Shown in pieces: positions 1-6,379 of a DNA stretch of 14,480 nt. A program made the position numbers and the translations under genes. Each line of letters begins with the position of its first letter. Within the stretch, counting starts at the first letter, position 1. The stretch is taken from positions 1-14,480 of the forward strand of contig WJJK01000149.1 in assembly GCA_014729705.1 (NCBI GenBank), in the 5' to 3' direction. The DNA comes from Candidatus Altarchaeales archaeon. GTDB lineage: Archaea > Altiarchaeota > Altiarchaeia > IMC4 > SCGC-AAA252-I15. Below the pieces are notes generated by a model, which was given only the letters and a program-made list of their open reading frames with translations, searched no databases and was not told the origin of the DNA.

Positions 1-3
1 AAA

Positions 4-369
4 ATGGTTGAACCAAGTAAAAGATCAAGGTCGGTTAAGAAAACCAAAAAACGCACACCAGGGGGCAGAACCGCAACCCACTACAGGAGGGATAGACACA
101 ATATGAAACCCTGCGCCCGCTGCGGTAAAAAACTTCAGGGAGTGAACACAGGATCCTCGGCGACCATACGGAATTTAACCCAAAGCCAGAGGAAACCCGC
201 TAAACCCTACGCAGGAGTGCTATGCAACCAATGTACAGATGAGTTGGTGAGATACGTCACACGTTTCGAGGCTAAATACAAAAAGAAGTTGGACCTGGAT
301 TTAGGCAGGGACTTAACCCTCGAAAAGTATCTGCCACGCGGATGGCATGATAGGCTTGCAAACCAATGA
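4..369 (+). CDS. rpl34e: Ribosomal protein eL34 (L34e) with a C-terminal extension
   Basis: This is a structural protein of the archaeal large ribosomal subunit. The N-terminal third is very basic and contains the family signature RTPGGRT (residues 17-23) followed by HYRR. A zinc ribbon is formed by C37-x2-C40 and C74-x2-C77, with the family-typical segment KPYAGVLC before the second pair. Archaeal eL34 is usually about 80-95 residues; this one is 121. The roughly 35 residues after the second Cys pair (rich in K, D, L and R, ending GWHDRLANQ) are an unusual tail. The stop overlaps the start of the cytidylate kinase gene by ATGA, so the two are probably translationally coupled. Only three bases lie upstream in the window, so the ribosome binding site cannot be judged. 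The family call is firm; a function for the tail is unknown. Confidence 0.93.
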   Translation: MVEPSKRSRSVKKTKKRTPGGRTATHYRRDRHNMKPCARCGKKLQGVNTGSSATIRNLTQSQRKPAKPYAGVLCNQCTDELVRYVTRFEAKYKKKLDLDLGRDLTLEKYLPRGWHDRLANQ

Positions 370-893
370 TTATAACCGTCTCAGGCTCGGCCGCCTCGGG
401 AAAGACGACGCTCGCGGAAAAACTGTCAAGTAAACTCGGTTTTAAACACATATCCGCCGGCCGGATCATGAGGGAGATGGCTCAAGAGAAAGACATGACT
501 CTCTTGGAATTCTCTGCTTGGGCTGAAAATCACCCGGAAGTGGATGAACAAATAGACGGCCGGCAGAAACAACTCTCAAAAGACGGCGACTGCGTCGTGG
601 ACGGGCGGTTGTCTGGCTGGTTTCTCAACGCCAACCTAGCGGTATGGCTTTGGGCTCCTGTTTCCGAGCGGGCAAGACGCGTCATAGGGCGGGGAGAGGA
701 ATATGAGACCCTCCAACAGGCGGTTGAAGACATTAAAGCCCGGGAGGAAAGCGAGAAGAAAAGATACAAGAAATACTACGACATCGACTTAGACGACCTA
801 TCCTGCTACGACCTCGTGTTAAACACCCACCTCTTCGGCATAACGGAGATGACTGAGTTGACAATGCACGCCGTCAAACTCATTAAACCCTGA
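366..893 (+). CDS. cmk: Cytidylate kinase, archaeal type
   Basis: This cytosolic enzyme transfers phosphate from ATP to CMP/dCMP in pyrimidine nucleotide salvage and synthesis. The P-loop GSAASGKT is at residues 7-14, close to the start as in archaeal Cmk. A DGR motif at 79-81 lies in the CMP-binding region, and a charged lid-like segment AREESEKKRYKKYY lies at about 125-138. The length of 175 residues fits the short archaeal form. The start ATG overlaps the eL34 stop by 4 bases. An eL34-cmk pair is a known arrangement in several archaea, where eL14 and the pseudouridine synthase gene often follow. Here they do not: the next gene is a pilin-like protein with its own promoter. Transcription of the unit probably begins upstream of the window. 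Confidence 0.93.
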   Translation: MIITVSGSAASGKTTLAEKLSSKLGFKHISAGRIMREMAQEKDMTLLEFSAWAENHPEVDEQIDGRQKQLSKDGDCVVDGRLSGWFLNANLAVWLWAPVSERARRVIGRGEEYETLQQAVEDIKAREESEKKRYKKYYDIDLDDLSCYDLVLNTHLFGITEMTELTMHAVKLIKP

Positions 894-900
894 TTTATAT
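894..900 (+). promoter_or_regulatory. TATA box for the pilin-like gene, probably leaderless
   Basis: TTTATAT begins directly after the cytidylate kinase stop codon. Its centre is about 25 bases before the ATG at 922, the usual archaeal distance from TATA box to transcription start. No ribosome binding site is visible before the ATG. A leaderless or nearly leaderless transcript is inferred. Confidence 0.6.
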
Positions 901-921
901 CCCCACACCTAAATAATTATC

Positions 922-1386
922 ATGCGTGTGATGAACCGCGGTCAAAGCGCCCTGGAGTTTCTTATGACCTACGGCTGGGCTATACTCGTTCTACTGGTTA
1001 TCATGGTCGTCGCCTGGCAGATGGGTTTATTCAACCTAGGGGGAGGCATTCAACCGGGGAGCTTCGGTTTTTGGGGTGTAATACCCCATGACTTCAAGAT
1101 AAGGGAGGATGGGGAGTTGACTTTAAGCCTTCTAAACAACATCGAAGCTAACGTCACGATACAGCGCCTAAACGTAAGCGGCCCCCAAGGAGAGATTATG
1201 TGTTTTGACGGGGGACAGATGCTTAAACCCGGGGGGCAGATGCAGGAAGTCTGCATCCTGTCATCTGCTGGCTTCAGTTTGGGAAGCAATTACGAGGTTT
1301 TTGTGAAAATCCAGTACAATGACTCCCGCACCGGACCCACAAGGTATTTCAGTTCAGGAAGGATTTGGGGTAACGTGGAAAGATAA
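922..1386 (+). CDS. Class III signal peptide (type IV pilin-like) protein
   Basis: This is a small pilin-like protein expected to be inserted in the membrane and cut by an EppA/PibD-type prepilin peptidase. The N-terminus MNRGQSALEF (residues 4-13) matches the class III pattern with cleavage just before Q and the conserved Glu five residues into the mature protein. An uninterrupted hydrophobic helix follows at about 15-37. The rest (about 115 residues) is a soluble, probably beta-rich domain with two Cys (C94 and C111) that could pair outside the cell. The start could be the ATG at 922 or the one at 931; the TATA spacing is compatible with either. It is the first gene of a tight run, with the next ATG 12 bases after its stop. 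No pilus assembly ATPase or platform gene is nearby, so it may be a surface protein rather than a fibre subunit. The specific role is unknown. Confidence 0.8.
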   Translation: MRVMNRGQSALEFLMTYGWAILVLLVIMVVAWQMGLFNLGGGIQPGSFGFWGVIPHDFKIREDGELTLSLLNNIEANVTIQRLNVSGPQGEIMCFDGGQMLKPGGQMQEVCILSSAGFSLGSNYEVFVKIQYNDSRTGPTRYFSSGRIWGNVER

Positions 1387-1398
1387 TCTGAAAAACAG

Positions 1399-3417
1399 AT
1401 GAAACCCGAATTTGAGCATGTCTTCCTGGCTCTGGGGTTTGCTTCAGCAGTCACCCAAGTATCGATTCTAAGGGAGTTTTACGCGGCATACTCCGGAAAC
1501 GAGGTTTTTCTGGCGGTAACCCTTGGATTCTGGCTTGCCTTAACAGGGGTGGGGGCGCAAGTAGCAGGTAAAGGCCGGATAATTGGTGGTTTAAGCGGTT
1601 TTGCTGTTCTCTTCAGCCTAGCCGCGCCCGCCACAACATACCTGGTGAGCATCAGCAAACCAGCCTTGGTTTTGCCGGGACAGCAGACCGACCCCCTACT
1701 TTTTGCCGCATTAAACCTTTTGATACTGTCCCCCCTCTGCCTATTAAATGGAGCGCAAATCGCTTCATGGTTTAAGCGGTTCCATAAGGAGAAGAAAGAG
1801 CAGGCAAGGAGGGGTTACGTTTATGAGGGCGTGGGCTCGGCTGCGGGAGGAGTATTATTCACGTTTATCCTCGCCACCCGGTCCTCGAATCTAATCAACG
1901 TATTCCTAGCCTCCTTCGTTTTGTTGGCTGTAATTTATGTCCACGAGAAAAACAAAAAAACTGTTTTAATGGGATTAGTTTTGTTTTCCGCCTTATTTCT
2001 TCCAGCAAACCAACTTCAAAACATGTTAATCTATGGCGGCGAAAATATTTTGTTTCAAAGCGACTCGCAGCTGGGCAGGATAACAGTTACAGAGGATCAG
2101 GGGCAGATAAGGATTTATGAAAACAACGAAGTCGTGGCTTTAAACCAAAAACAAGCCTCAGACGAGAAGATAATACACTACCCCCTGCTTCAGGTGGCTT
2201 CCCCCGAAAAAATACTGCTCATATCAAAAGGTTTCGGGCAGGTAATCAATGAGGCTGAGAAATATCCCGGCATTGAAACAGTATACTTAACCCATGACCC
2301 AATTATGGAGTCTGTTGGCAGAAGATTTCTGCTGAAGAAACCCCTAAAAGACGTAAGCTTTGTTTCAGGAGACCCCCGTAAATACATTAAAAAGACGGAG
2401 GAGCTGTTTGACGCCGTAATCATAGACGTAGGCGACCCATCCACCCTTCTTTTAAACCGGTTTTACACCAACGAGTTTCTGGCTGAAGTCAAAGAAAAAC
2501 TCACGAACAAGGGAGTGGTATGTCTAAGCCTGACGGGGGGGGAGAATATTTGGAGCCGAAATGCTGTGGACATGAATAAGGCGGTTTACGGGGCCCTAAA
2601 AAATGATTTTGAATACGTGATGGTTTTACCTGGTTCAACCAATTATTTCCTGGCCGCAAGAAAACCACTCAAAAAGGATTATGCGGGGCTCATCCAACAA
2701 AAAAACCTGACTACAACGTATTTAACGGAGAAACACTTTGAGGTGGTTTTATCGCCCACCAGGATAAATCAAGCAAAAAAGTATTTAAGTGATTCAACTA
2801 GAATCAACACCGACCTCAAACCGGCGGCATTCAAAAATTATCTGTTTTTTTTCAGCGAGAAATACGGCTTCAACCTAAACAAAACCTTGATCCTAGGCCT
2901 TACTGTATTAACCTTTTTACTGTTTAAATTAAAGCCTTATTGCGCATCGGTTTTTGGTTCAGGATTCTCGGCTTCCCTGACGCAGGTGACCGCCTTATTC
3001 ACCTACCAGATAGGTGCGGGCGTAGTCTACCATAACCTGGCGCTGTTCATAGCCTTGTTTATGCTGGGTTTAAGCGGGGGAGCGGCCTCAGCATCAAAGC
3101 TTAGATGGGGTGTTGAGAGAAACTTGGGGGCGGCGGCTGGGATCGCTCTAACACTATTTTTGGTGTTTGATTTCCTGCCTGAAGAATTCTTTTTATTCAT
3201 CAACCTGTTGGCTGGATTCTACGCAGGCTTAATCTACAACAAAAGCTTTGTTGAAGGCGAAGCGACATCTCCCGGAGGGCTTTGGAGCCTGGATATCTTA
3301 GGCGGTTTTTTCGGCGCGGTTTTCTCGGCAGCCTTCTTAATACCTTTGTGGGGTGTTAGGGAGATGTTCATTATAGTAGGATTCATCAACCTATATCTTT
3401 GGACCAGATTCAGGTGA
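1399..3417 (+). CDS. Membrane-embedded spermidine-synthase-like protein
   Basis: This is a 672-residue multi-pass protein of the fused membrane/spermidine-synthase type. An N-terminal membrane block (about 5-205) precedes a Rossmann-type domain (about 220-490), then a second membrane block (about 495-670). Family hallmarks in the middle domain are DPSTLLLNRFYT (346-357) and INTDLKP (469-475). The two membrane blocks look like a duplication: SAVTQVSILREF at 15-26 resembles SASLTQVTALF at 524-534, and EGVGSAAGG at 143-151 resembles LDILGGFFGA at 631-640. The glycine-rich cofactor motif, normally GGGDGG in active aminopropyltransferases, is ISKGFGQ (275-281), and the acidic residue expected before the next DP is T298 in YLTHDP. 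Ligand binding may therefore be altered or lost, and polyamine synthesis should not be assumed. No clear ribosome binding site precedes the ATG. The next gene starts about 21 bases downstream, which suggests an operon. Confidence 0.85.
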   Translation: MKPEFEHVFLALGFASAVTQVSILREFYAAYSGNEVFLAVTLGFWLALTGVGAQVAGKGRIIGGLSGFAVLFSLAAPATTYLVSISKPALVLPGQQTDPLLFAALNLLILSPLCLLNGAQIASWFKRFHKEKKEQARRGYVYEGVGSAAGGVLFTFILATRSSNLINVFLASFVLLAVIYVHEKNKKTVLMGLVLFSALFLPANQLQNMLIYGGENILFQSDSQLGRITVTEDQGQIRIYENNEVVALNQKQASDEKIIHYPLLQVASPEKILLISKGFGQVINEAEKYPGIETVYLTHDPIMESVGRRFLLKKPLKDVSFVSGDPRKYIKKTEELFDAVIIDVGDPSTLLLNRFYTNEFLAEVKEKLTNKGVVCLSLTGGENIWSRNAVDMNKAVYGALKNDFEYVMVLPGSTNYFLAARKPLKKDYAGLIQQKNLTTTYLTEKHFEVVLSPTRINQAKKYLSDSTRINTDLKPAAFKNYLFFFSEKYGFNLNKTLILGLTVLTFLLFKLKPYCASVFGSGFSASLTQVTALFTYQIGAGVVYHNLALFIALFMLGLSGGAASASKLRWGVERNLGAAAGIALTLFLVFDFLPEEFFLFINLLAGFYAGLIYNKSFVEGEATSPGGLWSLDILGGFFGAVFSAAFLIPLWGVREMFIIVGFINLYLWTRFR

Positions 3418-3438
3418 CAGGGCTGTATAAGGATTTAT

Positions 3439-4620
3439 TTGTTTGCGGGAATTAATTTGTTGGTGGATTTTTTAGACAAAAAAATCGATAGACGAGGATT
3501 CCTCAAAGCCGCAGGACAGGCGGCGGTAGGATTGGGGGCGGGCTGGTTTTTATTCAACAATCTTTTATCAGACGAACTATCAAGCACGCCACAGACGCCT
3601 TTAGGCAATTCAAGTCGTAGAGCCCTATTCTACCGTAGACTTGGTTCGCGGATTCGATGCGAAATCTGCCCGCATCAATGCGTCTTGAGTGAGGGGGAGA
3701 TTAGCGTCTGCAGGGTCAAGACGGTTCGAGAGGGCAGGCTAGTTACGTACGCCTACGGGAACCCCTGCGCCGTCCACATCGACCCGGTTGAAAAGAAACC
3801 TTTGTATCATTTCCTGCCTGAAAGCCGGATATTCAGCATCGCCACCGCAGGATGTAACCTTAGGTGCCTGAATTGCCAGAACTGGGAGATAAGCCAGAAG
3901 AGGCCGGCTGAAACCAGAAACACTACGTTGCCGCCTGCGGAGGTGGTGCAGCGGGCTAAAGGCTACGGCTGCAAGTCAATCGCATACACCTACAGCGAAC
4001 CCATCGCATTCTATGAATACATGCTGGATTCAAGCGTGTTAGCCAAACGCAGTGGAGTGAAAAACGTGTGGGTTACTGCAGGCTACATAAACCAAAAGCC
4101 CTTGAAGAAGCTCTGTGAAGTGGTTGACGCCGCCAACGTAGACCTTAAGGGTTTTAATGAAGAAACATACAATAAACTAAACGCCGGAAGCCTGAGACCC
4201 GTGCTTGAAACCCTAAAGACGCTGAAGAAGCAGGGGGTGTGGCTTGAGGTGACGAACCTGATTGTGCCCCGGTGGACGGACGACATGGACATGATAGGTG
4301 AAATGTGCGCTTGGATGAGAAGAAACCTCGGATCAGATGTGCCCCTCCATTTCTCGCGATTCCATCCAGCATATAAATTAACTCAGCTTCCCCCCACACC
4401 CACGGAAACCCTAAAGAAGGCGAGGGAAACCGCATTGGAGGCGGGATTAGAATACGTTTACATAGGTAACCTCGCAACCAAGGAGGGTTCCAACACATAC
4501 TGCCCCTCCTGCGGAAAAATTGTTTTAGGACGCAGAGGATATGAGGTCACCGAAAAAAACCTTCAGGGAAGCGTTTGCAAATTCTGCGGCGAAAAAATTG
4601 CGGGGGTGTTTCAGGCTTGA
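3439..4620 (+). CDS. amrS: Radical SAM protein of the AmmeMemoRadiSam (AmrS) type with a Tat-like N-terminus
   Basis: This protein resembles the radical SAM component of the uncharacterised AmmeMemoRadiSam system, which is related to pyruvate-formate-lyase activating enzymes. The radical SAM cluster motif is C139-x3-C143-x2-C146 in AGCNLRCLNC. An N-terminal Cys cluster (C74, C77, C81, C91) and a C-terminal zinc-ribbon-like set (C355, C358, C380, C383) complete the family architecture. Ahead of these lies DRRGFLKAAGQAAVGLGAGW (17-36), a twin-arginine motif with a hydrophobic stretch. It suggests Tat export or a membrane anchor; no clear AxA cleavage site is visible. The start is uncertain: TTG 3439 has AAGGA five bases upstream, while TTG 3457 or GTG 3463 would give a more usual short Tat n-region. 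No AMMECR1-like or MEMO1-like partner is in the window. It follows the spermidine-synthase-like gene and overlaps the TPR gene. Substrate unknown. Confidence 0.87.
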   Translation: MFAGINLLVDFLDKKIDRRGFLKAAGQAAVGLGAGWFLFNNLLSDELSSTPQTPLGNSSRRALFYRRLGSRIRCEICPHQCVLSEGEISVCRVKTVREGRLVTYAYGNPCAVHIDPVEKKPLYHFLPESRIFSIATAGCNLRCLNCQNWEISQKRPAETRNTTLPPAEVVQRAKGYGCKSIAYTYSEPIAFYEYMLDSSVLAKRSGVKNVWVTAGYINQKPLKKLCEVVDAANVDLKGFNEETYNKLNAGSLRPVLETLKTLKKQGVWLEVTNLIVPRWTDDMDMIGEMCAWMRRNLGSDVPLHFSRFHPAYKLTQLPPTPTETLKKARETALEAGLEYVYIGNLATKEGSNTYCPSCGKIVLGRRGYEVTEKNLQGSVCKFCGEKIAGVFQA

Positions 4621-4967
4621 GGAAACTCAAAAAAAACAATAGGAAACTCAAAGCATCAGGGGCAGGTGAGAAAGAAAAAGGCAACTACAAAGAAGCGATA
4701 AAATACTACACTGAAGCCCAGAAAACCAACCCCTGGGACCCGGAACCCTACGGCAGACTAGCAGTGCTATACGGGACATTAGACGACCTTAAAAAGGCTA
4801 ACGAGTATTTGAAGAAGTTCCTGGCCCTGCCTCAATCCTACGACTTCCCCCAAGTACGCCAAGCCATGGAATTATTCCTCAAGGAACATAAAATAGCCGA
4901 ACAAGACCTGCTTGAAGAAGCCCTAAACCAACTGGAGGACGCAGACGGGGAAGAAGAAGACGCTTAA
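4617..4967 (+). CDS. Small TPR-repeat protein
   Basis: This is a 116-residue, highly charged cytosolic protein with at least one clear tetratricopeptide repeat. The repeat runs from GEKEKGNYKEAIKYYTEA to NPWDPEPYGRLAVLYG, and a second helix pair with DDLKKANEYLKKFL follows. Such repeats normally bind partner proteins. The C-terminus is acidic (EDADGEEEDA). I chose TTG at 4617 because it overlaps the stop of the radical SAM gene (TTGA), has a G-rich site at 4602-4606 at proper spacing, and avoids an unneeded extension inside that gene; a longer form from TTG 4575 is possible. The overlap argues for translational coupling, so it is probably an adaptor for the upstream radical SAM and membrane proteins, which is an inference. 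It has no signal peptide or membrane segment. Confidence 0.75.
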   Translation: MRKLKKNNRKLKASGAGEKEKGNYKEAIKYYTEAQKTNPWDPEPYGRLAVLYGTLDDLKKANEYLKKFLALPQSYDFPQVRQAMELFLKEHKIAEQDLLEEALNQLEDADGEEEDA

Positions 4968-5050
4968 AATAAGCAAGGGGTACGCAGCCCACACGCATCT
5001 ACATGCGGGGAACATACTGTGTTCATGCAAGCAAACAGGGTTCCTGTTTG
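4962..5050. repeat. Four consecutive small inverted repeats
   Basis: Four perfect inverted repeats follow each other in about 90 bases between the TPR gene and tRNA-Val. They are GCTTA/TAAGC (4962-4974, including the TPR stop codon), CGCAT/ATGCG (4994-5007), GAACA/TGTTC (5010-5024) and CAAACAGG/CCTGTTTG (5032-5050, loop of three). None is followed by a T-tract on either strand, so they do not look like classical terminators. They might fold as part of a 3' UTR or a small RNA, or help end the convergent transcripts. Confidence 0.5.
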
Positions 5051-5070
5051 TCGCGCGCAGAACGGCGTCT

Positions 5071-5144
5071 TGGGCTCGCCCGGATTCGAACCGGGGATCT
5101 TCGCCTCGTAAAGGCGACGTCATAACCGACTAGACTACGAGCCC
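5071..5144 (-). tRNA. tRNA-Val (anticodon UAC)
   Basis: A complete cloverleaf can be drawn on the minus strand. The acceptor stem GGGCTCG pairs with CGAGCCC. The D stem is GTCT/TGAC with a 13-22 mismatch. The anticodon stem TCGCC/GGCGA encloses loop TTTACGA, with anticodon UAC at plus positions 5108-5110. The variable region has five bases, and the T arm is CCCGG-TTCGAAT-CCGGG. The discriminator is A73. CCA is not encoded and there is no intron. It reads GUA and related valine codons. Confidence 0.95.
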
Positions 5145-5145
5145 C

Positions 5146-5199
5146 AAAAAAAACAGGGTGGTTTTTATCTATCGTTTTCTTTGGTTAAAAAATATTTTC
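5146..5199 (-). promoter_or_regulatory. Archaellin/tRNA-Val intergenic region: T-tracts and a possible tRNA TATA box
   Basis: On the minus strand this spacer has T-runs at 5187-5192 and 5146-5153, which could end archaellin transcription. It also has the AT-rich stretch AAAATATTTTTT (5187-5198) about 45 bases before the tRNA, and GATAAAAA (5162-5169) about 20 bases before it. Either could act as the tRNA TATA box; the sequence does not decide which. Confidence 0.35.
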
Positions 5200-5203
5200 C
5201 TAC

Positions 5204-5824
5204 TTAGCTGAAGGCGGGCCAGATGGTCATGCGCTCCATAATGAGTATGTGGGGCGTGGTGATGTATACCTCTGAAACCGTCCCAAGGCGGGGTATTATT
5301 TGTATCCGCATTTTTTTGTGTTCCTTAACCCCTCCGCGTGTTGCGCCGGGGGCCACATCGTGGTGGTGGAACAATAATTTCGCGGTGTCGCCTTTAACCA
5401 GATAACCGTCGTCGTGGGAGGGCCCCTCCTTAAGGTACTGTACCGTGAAGTGGCGGGTGGTGGAGGGGAATGTGCCGTCAACCACCGAACCGTTTAAAGT
5501 CAAGGCCTGGGTGGTGTCGGCGGTATCCGCTAAAATCACTGTGTCGTTTAAGTCAAGTTTAAGTGAACCCGGCTGAAGCCTTACGTAGACTTCAAAATGC
5601 TCAAGATCGTTTCCCCTGCTGCCGTCGCTTGCAATAACAGTCACAATCTCAACCCCTGAGGAAACCTCGTGTTCGGTGCGCTCCCCCCGCTGAATAGCCT
5701 TCTGCTGAAGGCCGCCTGAAACCCCGATCATCACAGTAGCGGATAAGGCGGCAACCAGGATAACTGCTATGAAGATAACCAGCACTCCAACTCCAGTCAA
5801 ACCTCTGCGGCCCTCTAAAATCAT
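5204..5824 (-). CDS. Archaellin (archaeal flagellin, FlaB family)
   Basis: This is a filament subunit of the archaellum or a closely related type IV filament. The start MILEGRRG ends in the R-R-G recognition site for the preflagellin peptidase (FlaK/PibD), with the cut expected after G8. The conserved hydrophobic helix (about 9-35) and the family segment SGGLQQKAIQRGERTEHEVS (36-55) follow. The C-terminal domain is beta-rich with TPHILIM near the end. At 206 residues it has the usual archaellin size. Cys is absent; a HHH run (153-155) is odd. No other archaellin or fla/arl genes are in the window, so it is a solitary copy whose motor genes must be elsewhere if the archaellum is made. It is divergent from the Nudix gene. 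A TATA-like TTTTATAT lies at 5841-5848, only about 20 bases before the ATG, so any leader must be very short. Confidence 0.9.
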   Translation of the reverse strand: MILEGRRGLTGVGVLVIFIAVILVAALSATVMIGVSGGLQQKAIQRGERTEHEVSSGVEIVTVIASDGSRGNDLEHFEVYVRLQPGSLKLDLNDTVILADTADTTQALTLNGSVVDGTFPSTTRHFTVQYLKEGPSHDDGYLVKGDTAKLLFHHHDVAPGATRGGVKEHKKMRIQIIPRLGTVSEVYITTPHILIMERMTIWPAFS

Positions 5825-5906
5825 CTTAAAGCTTCGTTAAATATAAAATCAGCCTAAAACCCTCAAACCCGGTTATTTTATTCAAAGTCTAGATATTTAA
5901 AACAAA
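5825..5906. promoter_or_regulatory. Divergent promoter region between archaellin and Nudix genes
   Basis: This 82-base AT-rich spacer separates divergent genes. For the plus strand, TTATTTTA at 5873-5880 is centred about 30 bases before the Nudix ATG, giving a nearly leaderless start. For the minus strand, TTTTATATTTAA at 5837-5848 is the best TATA candidate for archaellin. No operator repeat is obvious. Confidence 0.45.
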
Positions 5907-6311
5907 ATGAAACCTGAAACCCCCCGACTGGCGGTGGATGCGGCCATCATAGCAGAAGGTGAACTCGTGTTAATCAAAAGACGCAACCCCCCCTACCAGG
6001 GTATGTGGGCGCTGCCTGGAGGATTCGTCGACGTGGGAGAGACCGTGGAGGAGGCGGTAAAAAGAGAGGCGCAAGAGGAAACAAACCTCAAAATCAAAAT
6101 AAAGAAGCTGGTGGGAGTCTACAGCAACCCCGAACGAGATCCGCGAGGCCATACCGTGAGCCTCATCTACTTATGCAAAAAAATATCAGGGAAGCTGAAG
6201 CCAGGAGATGACGCTAAACAAGCAGACTGGTTCCCCCTCAAAAAAACACCGCCACTGGCATTCGACCACGGCAGGGTAATCCAAGACATCCAAAAGACCC
6301 TTAAACCGTAG
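5907..6311 (+). CDS. Nudix hydrolase, ADP-ribose pyrophosphatase-like
   Basis: This is a cytosolic Mg-dependent hydrolase of nucleoside diphosphate-linked compounds. The Nudix box is complete in spacing: G39-x5-E45-x7-R53-E54-x2-E57-E58, with T59 where Gly is most common. Upstream, NPPYQGMWALPGG (28-39) is the segment seen in small ADP-ribose pyrophosphatases. P75 and the surrounding YSNPERDPRGHTVS (72-85) fit the ADP-ribose subgroup, which carries a Pro about 15 residues after the box. At 134 residues it has the size of the single-domain archaeal enzymes. The substrate is inferred from these signatures and could be another nucleotide sugar or NDP derivative. It stands alone between the divergent archaellin gene and a T-tract at 6317-6323. 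Confidence 0.88.
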   Translation: MKPETPRLAVDAAIIAEGELVLIKRRNPPYQGMWALPGGFVDVGETVEEAVKREAQEETNLKIKIKKLVGVYSNPERDPRGHTVSLIYLCKKISGKLKPGDDAKQADWFPLKKTPPLAFDHGRVIQDIQKTLKP

Positions 6312-6316
6312 ATTTG

Positions 6317-6323
6317 TTTTTTT
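6317..6323 (+). terminator. T-tract after the Nudix gene
   Basis: Seven T follow the Nudix stop codon by a few bases, with no strong hairpin. This is the usual form of an archaeal U-tract terminator. Confidence 0.5.
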
Positions 6324-6329
6324 AATCTG

Positions 6330-6334
6330 TATAA
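6330..6334 (+). promoter_or_regulatory. Possible TATA box for the acetyl-CoA synthetase gene
   Basis: TATAA in an AT-rich context is the best TATA candidate before the synthetase. It would place transcription start near 6358 and leave a leader of about 60 bases containing the eight-codon ORF at 6380. AT-rich sequence is common here, so the call is tentative. Confidence 0.4.
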
Positions 6335-6379
6335 CTAATTTAAGACTCCCATCTCCTGCAAACAGAAGATAAGGGGGGG

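Noticed and set aside
1386..1400. Inverted repeat ATCTG/CAGAT covering the start codon of the membrane gene
   Set aside because: The stem is only five base pairs with an A5 loop; such repeats are expected by chance and there is no supporting evidence for start-codon sequestration.
1399..3417. Annotation as a functional spermidine synthase
   Set aside because: The cofactor loop and an acidic binding residue are altered and two membrane blocks flank the domain, so catalytic activity cannot be assumed.
4962..5050. Inverted repeats as a CRISPR array
   Set aside because: The repeats differ from one another and there is no repeated unit with regular spacers.
5003..5122. Plus-strand reading frame of about 39 codons from ATG 5003 across the tRNA gene
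   Set aside because: It runs through the tRNA-Val sequence on the opposite strand and shows no family resemblance; it is a shadow of the tRNA.
5071..5144. tRNA-Val as an integration site for a mobile element
   Set aside because: No repeat of the tRNA 3' end, integrase or phage-like gene was found on either side.
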